From positions 15,001 to 35,000 of the forward strand of contig VIGQ01001578.1 in the NCBI GenBank assembly GCA_009663005.1: a stretch of 20,000 bases of DNA, given 5' to 3'. Both the position numbers and the translations under genes were made by a program. A model generated the notes under the pieces. That model searched no databases. It had not been told where the DNA came from and saw only the letters and a list, made by a program, of their open reading frames with translations. Source of the DNA: Actinidia chinensis (Eukaryota > Streptophyta > Magnoliopsida > Ericales > Actinidiaceae). Shown one piece after another: positions 10,334 through 19,349 of this stretch (position 1 is its first letter; each line of letters opens with the position of its first letter).

Positions 10334-10394
10334 CGAGTACGCCTAATTTTATTTGTTTTACCAATAGTATCCGTGGGCAGGGGGCAATTACTAG
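10334..10394 (+). mobile_element. Helitron 3' terminus, copy 1
   Basis: The sequence ends hairpin, then ATTA, then CTAG|T, as Helitron 3' ends do (CTRR before a host T). The stem is TATCCGT (10368-10374) / GGGC loop / a purine-rich 3' arm (10379-10386), an imperfect pairing. Upstream is CGAGTACGCCTAA. Copy 2 at 12037-12092 shares this architecture and diverges exactly after CTAG. The 5' end (expected TC after A) is not identified, so the total element length is unknown. Confidence 0.6.
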
Positions 10395-10790
10395 TCTATA
10401 TATAAATCAATTTAATCTCAAAAACTATTATTCCACTGTCTACGTTGAAACATTTGAATTAATTTAACGGTGGCATTTTACCTAAGACTATTTTTTTCTT
10501 CAAAAAAATCACTAGGGCAGTGTTTGTTTTGCCGGACTAGGTCGGATAGATAACGAGTGCAGTCCAGTCCGTGTTGTTTCCATTAAACGGCTTCGGATAT
10601 AGTACCGAACAGACTAATAGTCCCCCATACATGGGGACTATCATGTACCCATGGTGAGGGGTGGTACAATTAGTCCCCCCTCGGACTAAGACAATATGTA
10701 AAATTACTAATTTGCCTCACACATATTGAATAATCCCTCTCTCCACCCTTCTCTCTCTCTTCCTCTTCTCTCCCTCTCCTCTCTCTTTCA

Positions 10791-11480
10791 TTCTTTTATT
10801 TTTTATTTTTTATTTTTTATTTTTTTATAAGTTTTTTTTAAATAATTTTTTATTTTTTATTAATTATTTTTTTTAATCAGGTTTTTTTAGATACACAAGC
10901 TTTTTTATTTTTAAAAAATTAACCGTTTTCTAAAAAAATATTTTTTTAAAAAAAATTTAATCAAAAAAAATATATTAAACAAAAGAATTTGAAAATATAT
11001 TTATTAACGAACAATTTTTAGAAAATATAATAATTTTATTTTTATAAAAAAAATAAAGTTATTTTTTAAAAATAATATTTTTTTAGAAATAATAATTTTA
11101 TAAATTACTTTTATAAATTTAAATAAAAAAAACGTAATATTTTCAGGTTTATATCGTTAAGAGAAAAAAAAAATTTAAATTTTAATCAAATATATATTTC
11201 AAAATTATTATTTTTAGATATTTTTTATTAAATATTTTTTTTAAAAGAAAATATTTAATCAAAAAAAAATTATTAAACAAAAGACGTTTTGAAATTATAT
11301 TTATGAAGAACAATTTATTTTTTAAACAAAATAAAGTTATTTTTTAAAAAAAGATTTTTCAGAAAAAAAAAAACGGTTTAAATTTTTTTTTAACAAAAAA
11401 ATTTATCCAAAAAATAAATAAAACTGATAAAAAAAATTAATTTAATAAAAAAAATCTTAAAAACCTAATAAAAAAGAAAC
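10791..11480. repeat. Extremely AT-rich core of the 1.27-kb element
   Basis: Nearly pure A/T, with TTTTTATTTTT-type runs at the left and AAAAAATAAA-type runs at the right, so the two halves are roughly complementary. It is non-coding. Confidence 0.7.
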
Positions 11481-11711
11481 AAAACAAAAAAAAAAAAGAA
11501 AAGAGAGAGGAGAGAGAGTTAATTGTCTAATAGTGTGAGGCAAATTAATAAAGAAAAGGGATGTTGGTCAATTTTTTTCATTGCCAGTCCGATTGCTTGG
11601 CACAAACGCACATGGGACAAGAAGACTGAATTAACACATTATCAGAGTTTTGTCCGGAGCAAAAACAAACGGTTACACGATCAGATTAGATTTAGGTCAG
11701 ACATTATATCA

Positions 11712-11770
11712 GGGGACTCCTTGTCCAGTCGGAGACTCCTTATCCAGTCTGGAGACTCCTTATCCAGTCC
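11712..11770 (+). repeat. Three 19-20-bp subterminal tandem repeats
   Basis: GGAGACTCCTTATCCAGTC-type units at 11712-11730, 11731-11750 and 11751-11770, next to the right terminal repeat. Each contains the GGAGACTCC palindrome. Subterminal repeats of this sort often serve as transposase-binding sites; that role is inferred. Confidence 0.75.
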
Positions 11771-11787
11771 GACAAACAAACGAGGCC

Positions 11788-12036
11788 TTTTTATGGTCTT
11801 ATTCAATGGAAAAAAAAAATCTAAAGCTGAAGATATTTTTACCAATTTGATCATTTTTTAGTGGGGCCCACAAAATAACTAAAACACATATTTATTTTTC
11901 ACTCATTTCTTCTAAACTCATTATAATTTTTAATTTATTTTTTATTTTATAATAATGTATATTTTCGTATATGTATGCAATATATTTTTTATATGACGTT
12001 TATATCATATCTATTTTTTTAATTATAAAATTTTAA
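11788..12036. other. AT-rich spacer
   Basis: Nothing recognised apart from A/T runs. It may be interior of the Helitron whose 3' end lies at 12092. Confidence 0.4.
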
Positions 12037-12092
12037 CGAGTACGCCTAAAATATTTTTTTACATAGTGTCCGTGGATACAGACAATTACTAG
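12037..12092 (+). mobile_element. Helitron 3' terminus, copy 2
   Basis: CGAGTACGCCTAA at 12037, then a hairpin TGTCCGT-GGAT-ACAGACA (12067-12084) with one C/A mismatch, then ATTA and CTAG (12089-12092) followed by T. This is the classic Helitron 3' end and matches copy 1 at 10334-10394 up to CTAG. The upstream AT-rich 30 bp is only loosely similar. The 5' end was not found. Confidence 0.65.
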
Positions 12093-12616
12093 TTTTATAA
12101 CATAACTTTTTATTGATTGTTGAAATTGACATTGATATTTATTAAATATATATTTTAAATTAAGTCCGATATTTTCTTAATTTTTTGAATGACTATGTTA
12201 TATGATACTTGATAACTTCTTAATTCCTTCTCAAAAAACTTGATGATTTATAATTTTTCAAATTTATTAAATATTGATAACACAATAATTATTTTATTGT
12301 GCATTATTTTGATGTAAAAAATAGACTATCAACTAATGATAATTCTCGTTAGTTGTTGGAATTGATATTAATAATTTCAAATTCAGTAAAAATATATTTT
12401 TAGGTAGAAACTTGAATAGTGGACTTTTTAGAATATAAGTTTAGACAGTTTTTTATGTGTCGGTAAGTTGATATATTTGAATTGGAGTAAAAAATATACT
12501 AAAAATAATCTGAAAATATTAATTTTATCCCAAATATTGACTAAGAAAATTTTTAAATTACTATTTTCTCCGAAGAAAAAAAGTGTATGTAATGACCGGA
12601 CAATATGAAGTTTAAG
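12093..12616. other. AT-rich stretch, no gene seen
   Basis: No motif recognised. The minus-strand open frame starting at 12428 runs into the SINE and is not a gene. Confidence 0.5.
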
Positions 12617-12913
12617 AAGAAGAAATAATATGTACTGCCCCAGGGCAAGTTCAGTTGCTAAAAAACCTGGTAAGATTGCTGCAAAACGGTGGCAGGTTCG
12701 AGAGAGACATAACAGCCGCAGTGTGGGAGGGTCATCATGAAATATTGGGGTGGGCTCTTTGTGGGCAATATGCAACTGGGCCTCCCAGTTGTTGGGCCGC
12801 TGACTGAACTCTCTGATTTACATGTCATGTAATTCCACAGGCCTTGGGGCAGGAACCCAACTAGGTGTCCGGGTAATACACCTTTTGCTCTCAAGAAAAA
12901 TAAAGTATGTACT
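12617..12913 (+). mobile_element. tRNA-derived SINE with target-site duplications
   Basis: The body, 12637-12892 (256 bp), has a tRNA-like head: an A-box-like AAGTTCAGTTGCTAA (about 12647-12661) and a B-box GGTTCGAGAGA (12695-12705) at pol III promoter spacing. The body is flanked by near-identical direct repeats, AAGAAGAAATAATATGTACT (12617-12636) and AAGAAAAATAAAGTATGTACT (12893-12913), as expected from L1-type target-primed insertion. There is no internal protein. The small differences between repeats suggest some age. The 3' end lacks a long poly-A tail. Confidence 0.8.
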
Positions 12914-15079
12914 TAGAAAGCGTTTGATTGACTATGAAGGAAATGAAGAGGACGTAGAAAGTGACAAATCAACTGATTTTTTAAAATAAAATATATATAG
13001 TAATGATTTTTATTTTATGTTTATTCGGACTAATATTTTAATATATGTAATTTAGTCCCGATTTTTTTTTATATCAGATAAAAATACCACCATAATTTCT
13101 TACACCCCTACGTATTTCACTACTCCCACCATCTCACCCTATCACGACAAAACCACCGCCAGCGATAAAATTACAAGAGAAGATATTGTATTTGTCATAA
13201 ACTCAAGAGAGGTCAGTAAAATTTACAATTGGGATAATATCCTAAAAAATCCGTTTGATTTTTTTGGGGTGATTTTTTGGTAAAATAATGTTGTTTTTTT
13301 ATATTTTTGGGATAAGTTATTTTGACGAATTTACGAGTGGTATTAATTAAAAATGTGACTAATTTTTTTAGTTTACCCCAAATAATTTTAAATGATTTTT
13401 TTTTCATTTTACTTTATGAATTCAAAAGTTAAAAAAAAAAAGTTTACTCCGTTTTTAAAATTAGTCCAAACGGGGGCTAAGCCCATGTAAGCACTACGAA
13501 TAAAAATACAAGTACGACGTGTGAACAATCATGGCACGTGGCAAACGCAACGCCGATTAGTTAACGTGATTGTGGCGTGAATGTTTTTTGGTTATGTTTT
13601 AGCGTTTTTTTTTGTAATAATTTTTTCGCATTTTATTATTAATTTTATATTTTTTGATTTCTTCAGAGAAAAACAATCAAAAGTCTAATTTCTTTGATCT
13701 AATTCGAAAAGAAAAAAAATCTACTAAGACGAAAAAATTATTTTTATTTTTTGGGAGATATTTTTTCCCGTCTTTAATGAACTTATTTAAATTAAATAAA
13801 AAAAATTTAAATACCGGACTCTATCACCAAGAAAAATTTAAAAAATGTAAAATTTGATCAAATAAAAGTTCCAAAAATAAAAAAAACTAAAAGCCAATCA
13901 AAAAAAACTAAAAAAAACTCAAAAAAAAAAAATATCAGATCCCAAACTTGGCCTTTAAGTCAATCTTATGTGTATTACCTGTTAACTCTAGTTGTATCTC
14001 ATTTTTTTTTTTCTGTTCATTTTGTAAGATATACTGAAATTAAAATAACATTCGTACAAAAAAAATCAGATTATTAGAAATTGTTAGAACATGTTGAATG
14101 AAATTTATCTTAAAATAGTAGATTTATTATAAAAACAGTTAATTCAACATTTTTTAAAAGAATAAATTAACTAATATTAAGTGATTTTTTTAAAAAAATT
14201 AAACCAAACATCTTATTTGGGTAATTATTAAATCAGTGATACATAATCAACTACTAGTTAGTATTAAGGCCCAATTTTGGCTTAGCTTTTTTTAGATTTT
14301 TTTAAGCCATTCAATGATTTAATCCATCCCAGCAAACATGATTTTTTTAAATCCAGTGAGTTTATTAAGTCCATTAGTAAACAAAACAACCGGGAAGGAT
14401 TAGACATCATCATCATTGCTAATCCTAACTAATTTCATGTAATTATAATCCCACGAAATCTATAAAAGTTCATCATAACAGGCGCTAAAAGTAAAGTCCT
14501 TTATTTCGCCCTTTAATTGCTGAGGTGAGACATGCGTCAGCTAAGCTTCACGTTGACTAAACCCAAAATTGTTTGAGTTGGGACCCGTTAACATTCGGAC
14601 CCCAAGACCCCATTTCCAAGACAGTTCTTTGTTACAGGAGTAAATCACACTGAGTGCCCTTATAGCTCATGAGAATTCACTTTGATTTTTATCTTTAATT
14701 ATCCACAGTTAACTTCTTGAACTTTTAGTAGATTTGCAATAATCACCACATCCTACATTGGATGTTTACTGAGGCTGAAAAAAAAATAGTCACATGACTG
14801 CACAAATTTTTATCGCCTCACTAGGCTAACAATCCCCCTTTGGTTCCATAAATTTTACAAAAACTCACTTTCGCCATCCACTTTAAGTATGGCACTAGGA
14901 AAAAGGATGGTGGTATGGTGGAATACGTTCCAATTTATCATTCTATACTTACAGTGAATATATAAATTAAAAGGAGTTAGGAACTTACTGTTATAATCGA
15001 GAGTTATAAGGGACTGAATTGATATTTGAAGAACCAATGAGTGATAATAAGTGTTAATTACCACTTTCATCAAACGAAG
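12914..15079. other. AT-rich intergenic stretch with MITE-like fragments
   Basis: No gene recognised. Isolated terminus-like motifs occur (AGTCCAAACGGGGGCTA about 13461-13477; ATCCCAAACTTGGCCTT about 13937-13955), but no convincing partner end was found for either, so no elements are called. A G-box core CACGTG sits at 13535. Open frames at 13213-13407, 13654-13857 and 14855-15073 are lysine/asparagine-rich products of A/T runs. Confidence 0.45.
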
Positions 15080-15545
15080 AAGGAAAAAAGAACGTTATCC
15101 GAGTTATCCGAAATCCTGACCACGTCAGTCCGGTGGGAACGGGAACTAGGTGGGCACCAACGACGTCGGGCAGGCACACCCACACTCTCACTACTGAAGG
15201 CGCGTGTTACACCCAGGAAAACATGGAACGACGGTTACACAGAGGACACGTGTTGGGTTCCACAGCTTGGGAGAATGAAAGGATGGGTTTGGATTGTGAT
15301 CACGAGGCACGATCAGGCTTTAATGGACCAAATCGTTCCCCCAGTTCACGCAACTTCTGGTACATCGGGAAGTGTAGATATATCATTCACTTTCCGGACG
15401 TGTGGCGGTATCTTGTAGAGAGAGGAGAGAGAGAGAGCGCAACGCAGTGGTTGGGTTCTTACATTTCAGAGAAGAGAGAGAGAAGAGAGATTTTGCTGTG
15501 ATTAGCTTGAAGCTCTGTGCGTGTTGGTTCAATTTGTAGGTGAAA
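15080..15545 (+). promoter_or_regulatory. Putative promoter and 5'UTR of a plus-strand gene
   Basis: GC content rises relative to its surroundings. A perfect G-box palindrome ACACGTGT lies at 15246-15253, with further ACGT cores (for example CCACGTCAG near 15120 and GGACGTGTGG near 15398). A GA-rich leader follows (15415-15437 and about 15470-15490), then an ATG at 15546. This is the usual look of a plant promoter/leader. No clear TATA box was found. Confidence 0.35.
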
Positions 15546-15758
15546 ATGGACGAGTTCTGTGGAATAAGGTGGCCTCAAAGGGGCCCCCCCAACGATGACG
15601 TCGTCTCCCGTTGGCTACCGGCTCTCCCTGCTTGGAAGAAAATTGGTCTCTCTCTGTGTGTTTGTGTGTGTGTGTGTGTGTGTGTTGTGTGTCGCGTTGC
15701 AGTTTCTTCTGCTACTTATGTTTTGTATGTATATATATTTTCGTTGCTTGTGTTGTAA
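15546..15758 (+). CDS. Possible first exon, unrecognised protein
   Basis: ATG at 15546 (context GAAAATGG) opens a frame starting MDEFCGIRWPQRGPPNDDVV and continuing to a stop at 15758. The first 35 or so codons have balanced, coding-like composition. The frame then runs through a GT microsatellite (15653-15692), which would encode a VCVCVC stretch and is more likely intron. A donor-like GTATGT at 15724, or an earlier site, may end the exon. T-rich intron-like DNA follows. I do not recognise the protein. It may be the 5' end of a gene whose later exons lie beyond the retrotransposon complex. Confidence 0.3.
   Translation: MDEFCGIRWPQRGPPNDDVVSRWLPALPAWKKIGLSLCVCVCVCVCVVCRVAVSSATYVLYVYIFSLLVL
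15653..15692. repeat. (GT)n microsatellite
   Basis: A nearly pure TG/GT dinucleotide repeat with one TTT and one TT interruption. Confidence 0.9.
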
Positions 15759-15913
15759 TTTGCTCTTAGCATAATTTATATCTATCTAGGTTTTTGTCGA
15801 CCCCTTCGTAGCTGTGTTACATTGTGGTTTGAATTTGGTTATTCGTAATATCTAGGGGTTGACAGTTTGGGGGGAAATCTGATTTCGTAGTATCTTTTTG
15901 TTGTTAGGGTTTT

Positions 15914-16091
15914 GGCTCCGTTTGGCATCAGTTTTTTTTTAATTTTTTTGTTTAAAATAAGCAAAAAAATTAATTAGGGTTAGTTTTTTGATTTTCTGTT
16001 TTTGCTTTTTTATTTAGTTTTAGCTAAAGGTAAAAAGTCGAAAAATCGATTTTTAATAGCTTTTAATGCTTTTAAGCATTACCAAAAGTGC
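15914..16091 (+). mobile_element. MITE family B, copy 2 (about 178 bp)
   Basis: Begins GGCTCCGTTTGGCATCAG, continues AAAATAAGCAAAAAAATTAA and TTTTTGCTTTTTTATTTAG, and ends AAGCATTACCAAAAGTGC, an imperfect inverted repeat of the start. It aligns along its length with the minus strand of 8666-8889. It would lie in the intron of the putative gene starting at 15546. It is non-coding. Confidence 0.7.
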
Positions 16092-16734
16092 TTTTGTCTG
16101 AAAGTCTCACTATGTGTTAACTCATTTCTTGTGATTCTGGTTTTTTATTTGAGCTTTATCCTTAGGGTTGCAATTAACACCATCCTATGGGAGTCTATTT
16201 TTTCTTGATTGAGTTTTAGATAATTCTGTATAATGTGGATTTGGATAAACAGATTCAGTTATTCTCTGGGATTCGAAAGGTCCCTGAAAATGAAATTTTT
16301 ATATTTCCGACCGTAATTCCTAAAGAGAGAAAGAGCTGTTGAAACCTAGAATGTTTTTTCCCCTCTTTTTTCCCGAAACTATTTGGTCAATAATGTTTCA
16401 AAAGTCTTTGTTTATAGTCGCTCATCAGCCGGCGAATTTACAAAAACAAAAAAAATGTTTTTCCGGTCCCAAAACAAATTTCCTTCTCCGTTTTCACTCG
16501 GTGGAAATACGAGTCTTAGTTGAAACTACGGGCCTTTCTTTTGTCAGATATGGTCTCATAAGATTATAGCAGATGTGTAGAGCCTTGGCCTTGAGCCTAT
16601 AGTTTGGCGGCAGTGCCTAAATTGTTATTTTAGCATTTAACAATGTTCATAGCTCCTGGGAACTTCGTCATGTTCTTAGGGTTTGAAATGGGGGTGTTCA
16701 TTTAATGCTATTATCCTAATGACTGGTGCGTAAT
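16092..16734. other. Intron-like or intergenic stretch
   Basis: T-rich DNA with no coding motif; the plus-strand open frame at 16339-16569 has no recognisable domain. It may be intron of the putative gene upstream. Confidence 0.4.
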
Positions 16735-17347
16735 TGTTGTGGCACCCTACGTCCTTCCGGTGGCATAATTTACTATATGGAGAGATACAAATACAGATAC
16801 AAAGTTCCCCCCACTCTCAGATTATCTCCTATAATCAAAGAGGAACATTAAGAAAATAGAGAGAGAGTTAACCAAAAGTAGAGATCTCCTCTCAATCTCT
16901 CGCTAAATCTCTCTCTCACACCTCCTCACATAGTCTACACGCCCCCAGTTCCTTACATCTCTGCTGATCCCACTTTCCTTCTTACTCTAAGGACACAACC
17001 TATATAGAGAAGTGGGCCTCCATTCTTGACAATGTAGACAGATTTTCAAGGAGCTTTAGCAGCCAAAGAAGACCTCACATTGCAACTTCCGGAGAGGGAG
17101 CACCCCTTCAAGACTCTGAAGGTCCACTTTTAATTTGAGACTTTTGTCTCTGCATGCAATTCAATAATGTAGCCATCTCTACTCTCTGCTATCAGAGAGC
17201 TCCACACTTTTCAATCCCCCAATCCTGACTATCCTACACACCTTTCTTACCCTGTCTTTATAATGATGGCCCTTTCATCATTATGTCTCCACCCACCATT
17301 CCCTCTTTTGCCAACATCATGATGAGATCTGGGATGGATAATTGTCC
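16735..17347 (-). repeat. LTR (LTR2), minus strand, truncated at its U3 end
   Basis: The minus strand of about 17150-17340 aligns with plus-strand 19665-20000: shared blocks include ATGATGTTGG, GTGGAGACATA, ATGATGAAA, GGGCCAT, GGGTAAGAAAGG, GTGTGGAGCTCTCT and CAGAGACAAA, in the same order. On the minus strand a TATA-like CTATATAGG (about 17000-17007) is followed by GATGTAAGG plus GGGGG and a GA-rich R/U5, then a U5 block GGACGTAGGGTGCC near 16742-16755 and CAACA at 16735. The first 200 bp or so of the LTR, compared with 19444-19645, is missing or unrecognisable. No primer site lies next to its U5 end. Confidence 0.7.
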
Positions 17348-17388
17348 TCTGCTCAATATTGCCTACGTCCTCGAGTGCACAAACCAAT

Positions 17389-17399
17389 TGGTATCAAGC
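17389..17399 (+). other. Primer-binding-site-like motif
   Basis: TTGGTATCAAGC resembles the initiator Met tRNA primer site TGGTATCAGAGC with one base missing. Reading plus strand, it would start the internal region of the element whose 3' LTR is at 19444. The adjacent 17359-17375 (TTGCCTACGTCCTCGAG) resembles a U5 motif in the opposite orientation. Confidence 0.4.
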
Positions 17400-17478
17400 T
17401 AAAATCGAGTTTCGGACCTCTTGTAAAAGTGGCTCGATCAATTGTCCTAATAGCACCGATGAGTTTTCTTCTCCTCAG

Positions 17479-17629
17479 TACGAAGCTCCAGCATCAAACT
17501 ACTGCGTCAAAAAGCGCCGGGCCTTGTGTTAGTACTCTTCCCCTACCTCCGCCTGAAAGATCAGCGCGGTTAGATTCTAATCTCAGGCGCGCTACTCACT
17601 CGCCCGCACAGGGCGTCGCAAAAGCTGAG
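17479..17629 (+). other. Exon-like segment (151 nt), unassigned
   Basis: A GC-richer stretch bounded by an acceptor-like TTCTTCTCCTCAG (ending 17478) and a donor-like GAG|GTAATA (17630). It lies within a plus-strand frame open from 17342 to 17668 with a serine/proline/arginine-rich product. No family is recognised. It may be a captured gene fragment inside the element, a true exon of the gene starting at 15546, or retroelement leader sequence. Confidence 0.2.
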
Positions 17630-17668
17630 GTAATAAACTGTTCCTCATCTCTGTGTCATCTTGCATAG

Positions 17669-17700
17669 CAAAAGGAATATTCCTAGAATATTCTCTTTTG
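17669..17700. repeat. Hairpin with GAATATTC arms
   Basis: CAAAAGGAATATTC, spacer CTA, GAATATTCTCTTTTG: inverted repeat of about 14 bp with one bulge. It sits directly before the GTCCCT-motif array and may mark a junction or the end of an embedded element. Confidence 0.65.
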
Positions 17701-17945
17701 GTAAATTATATTTTTTGTCCCTGCAGTTTATATATTTACAATTTTGATTCCTAAAGTTTTGAAATAAAGTTTGATCCCTGTAATTTTTAAAAATTTACAT
17801 TTTTGGCCCCTGAAGTTGTGAAAATCTAGTTTAAGGGGGTCGTTGTCCCTGTAATTAACCAAAAATTACAATTTTGGTCCTACAGTTTCTGAATTTTGAC
17901 AAATTGATCCTAGGGTTTCTGATTTTGATAGATTGACCCGCCACA
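17701..17945 (+). repeat. Degenerate GTCCCT-motif array (about 40-bp period)
   Basis: Six motifs of the form TTTTGGTCCCTGnAGTTT recur (starting near 17716, 17745, 17773, 17803, 17845 and 17876), separated by AAATTTACAATTTT-like filler, with related GATCCTAGGG and GATTGACCC motifs after them. Similar motifs in the opposite orientation lie at 185-375, in the leader of the other retroelement. Confidence 0.65.
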
Positions 17946-18217
17946 AGTTTCCTCTTTTTTTCAGTTTAGCCCTTTTAAAAGTTTTTCCTGCATTCCGGAC
18001 TCATCTGTAATGGTCAAACTTTGCATACTTGATTCTGTACTATCAGTTTGGGTGGGAGTAAAGTGTTTTAGATGAAATAAGATCAAGCCACTAGCACTTT
18101 TCGGTAGCTCTGGCATAGGACTATGTGTCCAAAGCCAATTTTGAATGGAAAAATTTACGGACAACTTCGGCATGTGGAAATGCGAAGTTTTTGTATATCC
18201 TAATTCGACGGACTTTG

Positions 18218-18828
18218 GATCACTTTGGAGAACCCACTGAGGAGAATCTCAATTTCTGGCTATTTGCATCTATGAGAAGGCTCCTCCATAATATGAATCT
18301 AAATTTGTCTACTATAGCAATTTGTGGAGAAGGCTTTTTTAAGTAGGATCTCATGTCTGAGAAGGCTATTAGAAAAGAGATCTCATTTTGTTGGCTATAG
18401 CAGTTTAAGAAAGTTGTCTGAGTAGGGATCTCACTGGCACTAGCATCTGTGAGAAGCTCTCCGTTGTTGTCATCAGTCTGTTTGATTACTTTGGAGAAAC
18501 GCTCACTGAGGAGGAATCTCATTTTGGCTATTGCTCTATGGGCAGGCTCTCAGGATAGGGATCTTAAATCTGTTTATAGCATTGTGGAGAAGACATTTCT
18601 GAGTAGGGATCTCTGAGTGAAAGAAGGCTCTTAGAAAAGGGATCTCATTTGGTTATAACAGTTTAGAAAGTTTTTTGAATAGGGACTCATTGGTGGAAGG
18701 CACTTAGAAAAGGGATATCATTTTGGCTATAGCCAGTTTTTTAAGACAAGCTTTTCTGAGCTAGAGCGATCTCTTCTTGCATTGTATCTGTGGAGGAAGG
18801 TTCATCAGTTGGATATATTAGTTGTTAT
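18218..18828 (+). repeat. Long-period tandem repeat (units of 266 and about 345 bp)
   Basis: GATCACTTTGGAG at 18218 recurs as GATTACTTTGGAG at 18484 and again as GATCACTTTTTGG at 18830. Between them the same motifs follow in the same order: CACTGAGGAG, AATCTCA, GGCTAT, GTGGAGAAG, GAGTAGGATCTCA, AAGGCT.TTAGAAAA, GAGATCTCATTT, GCAGTTTA.GAAAG. A shorter internal repeat (GTAGGGATCTCA, GGGATATCATTTTGGCTATAG) is nested inside. It is non-coding and within the retroelement. Confidence 0.7.
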
Positions 18829-19265
18829 GGATCACTTTTTGGTTTTTGGTTCGATTATGTCTCGAACAATTGTGATCATCAGTTTGGTATCTAAGTTTGT
18901 TAGGAATCACTTGGTTTTTGGTTCTTAGTTTGTTAGGATCACTTGGTTGTGGTTCGATATGTTCTCGAACAGTTGTGAGTCATAGTTTGGTATCTCAGTT
19001 TGGTATGGAGCACTTGGTTGTGGTTCGATCATGTCTCTGCAACAATGTGATTCATCAATTTGGTATGGATCACTTGGTTTTAGTTCGATATTGTCTCGAC
19101 AATTGTGGTCATCAGTTTGTGATCTCAGTTTGTTTGGGATCACTGTTTTGGTCGATATGTCTCGAAAAGTTGTGATTTTTCAACAATTTGGTATCTCAGT
19201 TTGTTTTGGATCAATTGGTTTTTGGTCAATATGTTCGAACAATTGTGATTCATTGATGTTGTAAG
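18829..19265 (+). repeat. Minisatellite array, about seven units of 33-75 bp
   Basis: Units start with GGATCACTTGGTTTTGG and continue TTCGATATGTCTCGAACAA, TTGTGATCATCAG and TTTGGTATCTCAGTTTGTT. They begin near 18829, 18902, 18936, 19006, 19066, 19137 and 19207; the second is a short partial unit. Indels between units are frequent. The open frames across it (18897-19264, both strands) are by-products of the repeat. Confidence 0.8.
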
Positions 19266-19349
19266 GAAGATCTCGGCAAGGTGGCACTACACAAGTGTCG
19301 AGAAGATCGTGACTTGCGCCAACGGCGCAAATGGAGGCAGGCATCTTAA

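Larger units (their letters stand above)
10515..11787. mobile_element. Inverted-repeat DNA transposon, family A, long copy (about 1.27 kb)
   Basis: Left end GGGCAGTGTTTGTTTTGCCGG and right end, on the opposite strand, GGCCTCGTTTGTTTGTCGGA are terminal inverted repeats. Further in, TAATTTGCCTCACAC (10708-10722) has a perfect inverted partner (11533-11547), then a CT-rich tract (10734-10790) faces a GA-rich tract (11498-11520). The arms therefore extend about 280 bp each side around an AT-rich core. There is no transposase. It shares terminal motifs with the 229-bp element at 8415. It is probably a non-autonomous, foldback-like element. Confidence 0.7.

Noticed and set aside
12637..12720. A functional tRNA gene
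   Set aside because: A- and B-box-like motifs are present, but no full cloverleaf or anticodon stem was found and the segment continues as a SINE bounded by target duplications.
12428..12894. Overlapping minus-strand open frames of 115 and 78 residues
   Set aside because: They lie across the SINE and AT-rich flank, have no domain, and are explained by the SINE's GC-richer body.
13240..13480. Possible MITE with CCGTTTG ends
   Set aside because: Only about seven bases of terminal match and no target duplication; too weak in AT-rich DNA.
13560..13955. Possible MITE ending ATCCCAAACTTGGCC
   Set aside because: A plausible right end, but no matching left end was found.
15540..15758. Whole frame as a complete small cysteine-rich protein
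   Set aside because: The VCVCVC part is only the GT microsatellite translated; at most the first 35 or so codons are credible.
18829..19265. CRISPR-like array of repeats and spacers
   Set aside because: Units are contiguous and all parts are repeated with drift; there are no unique spacers, and the setting is a plant retroelement.
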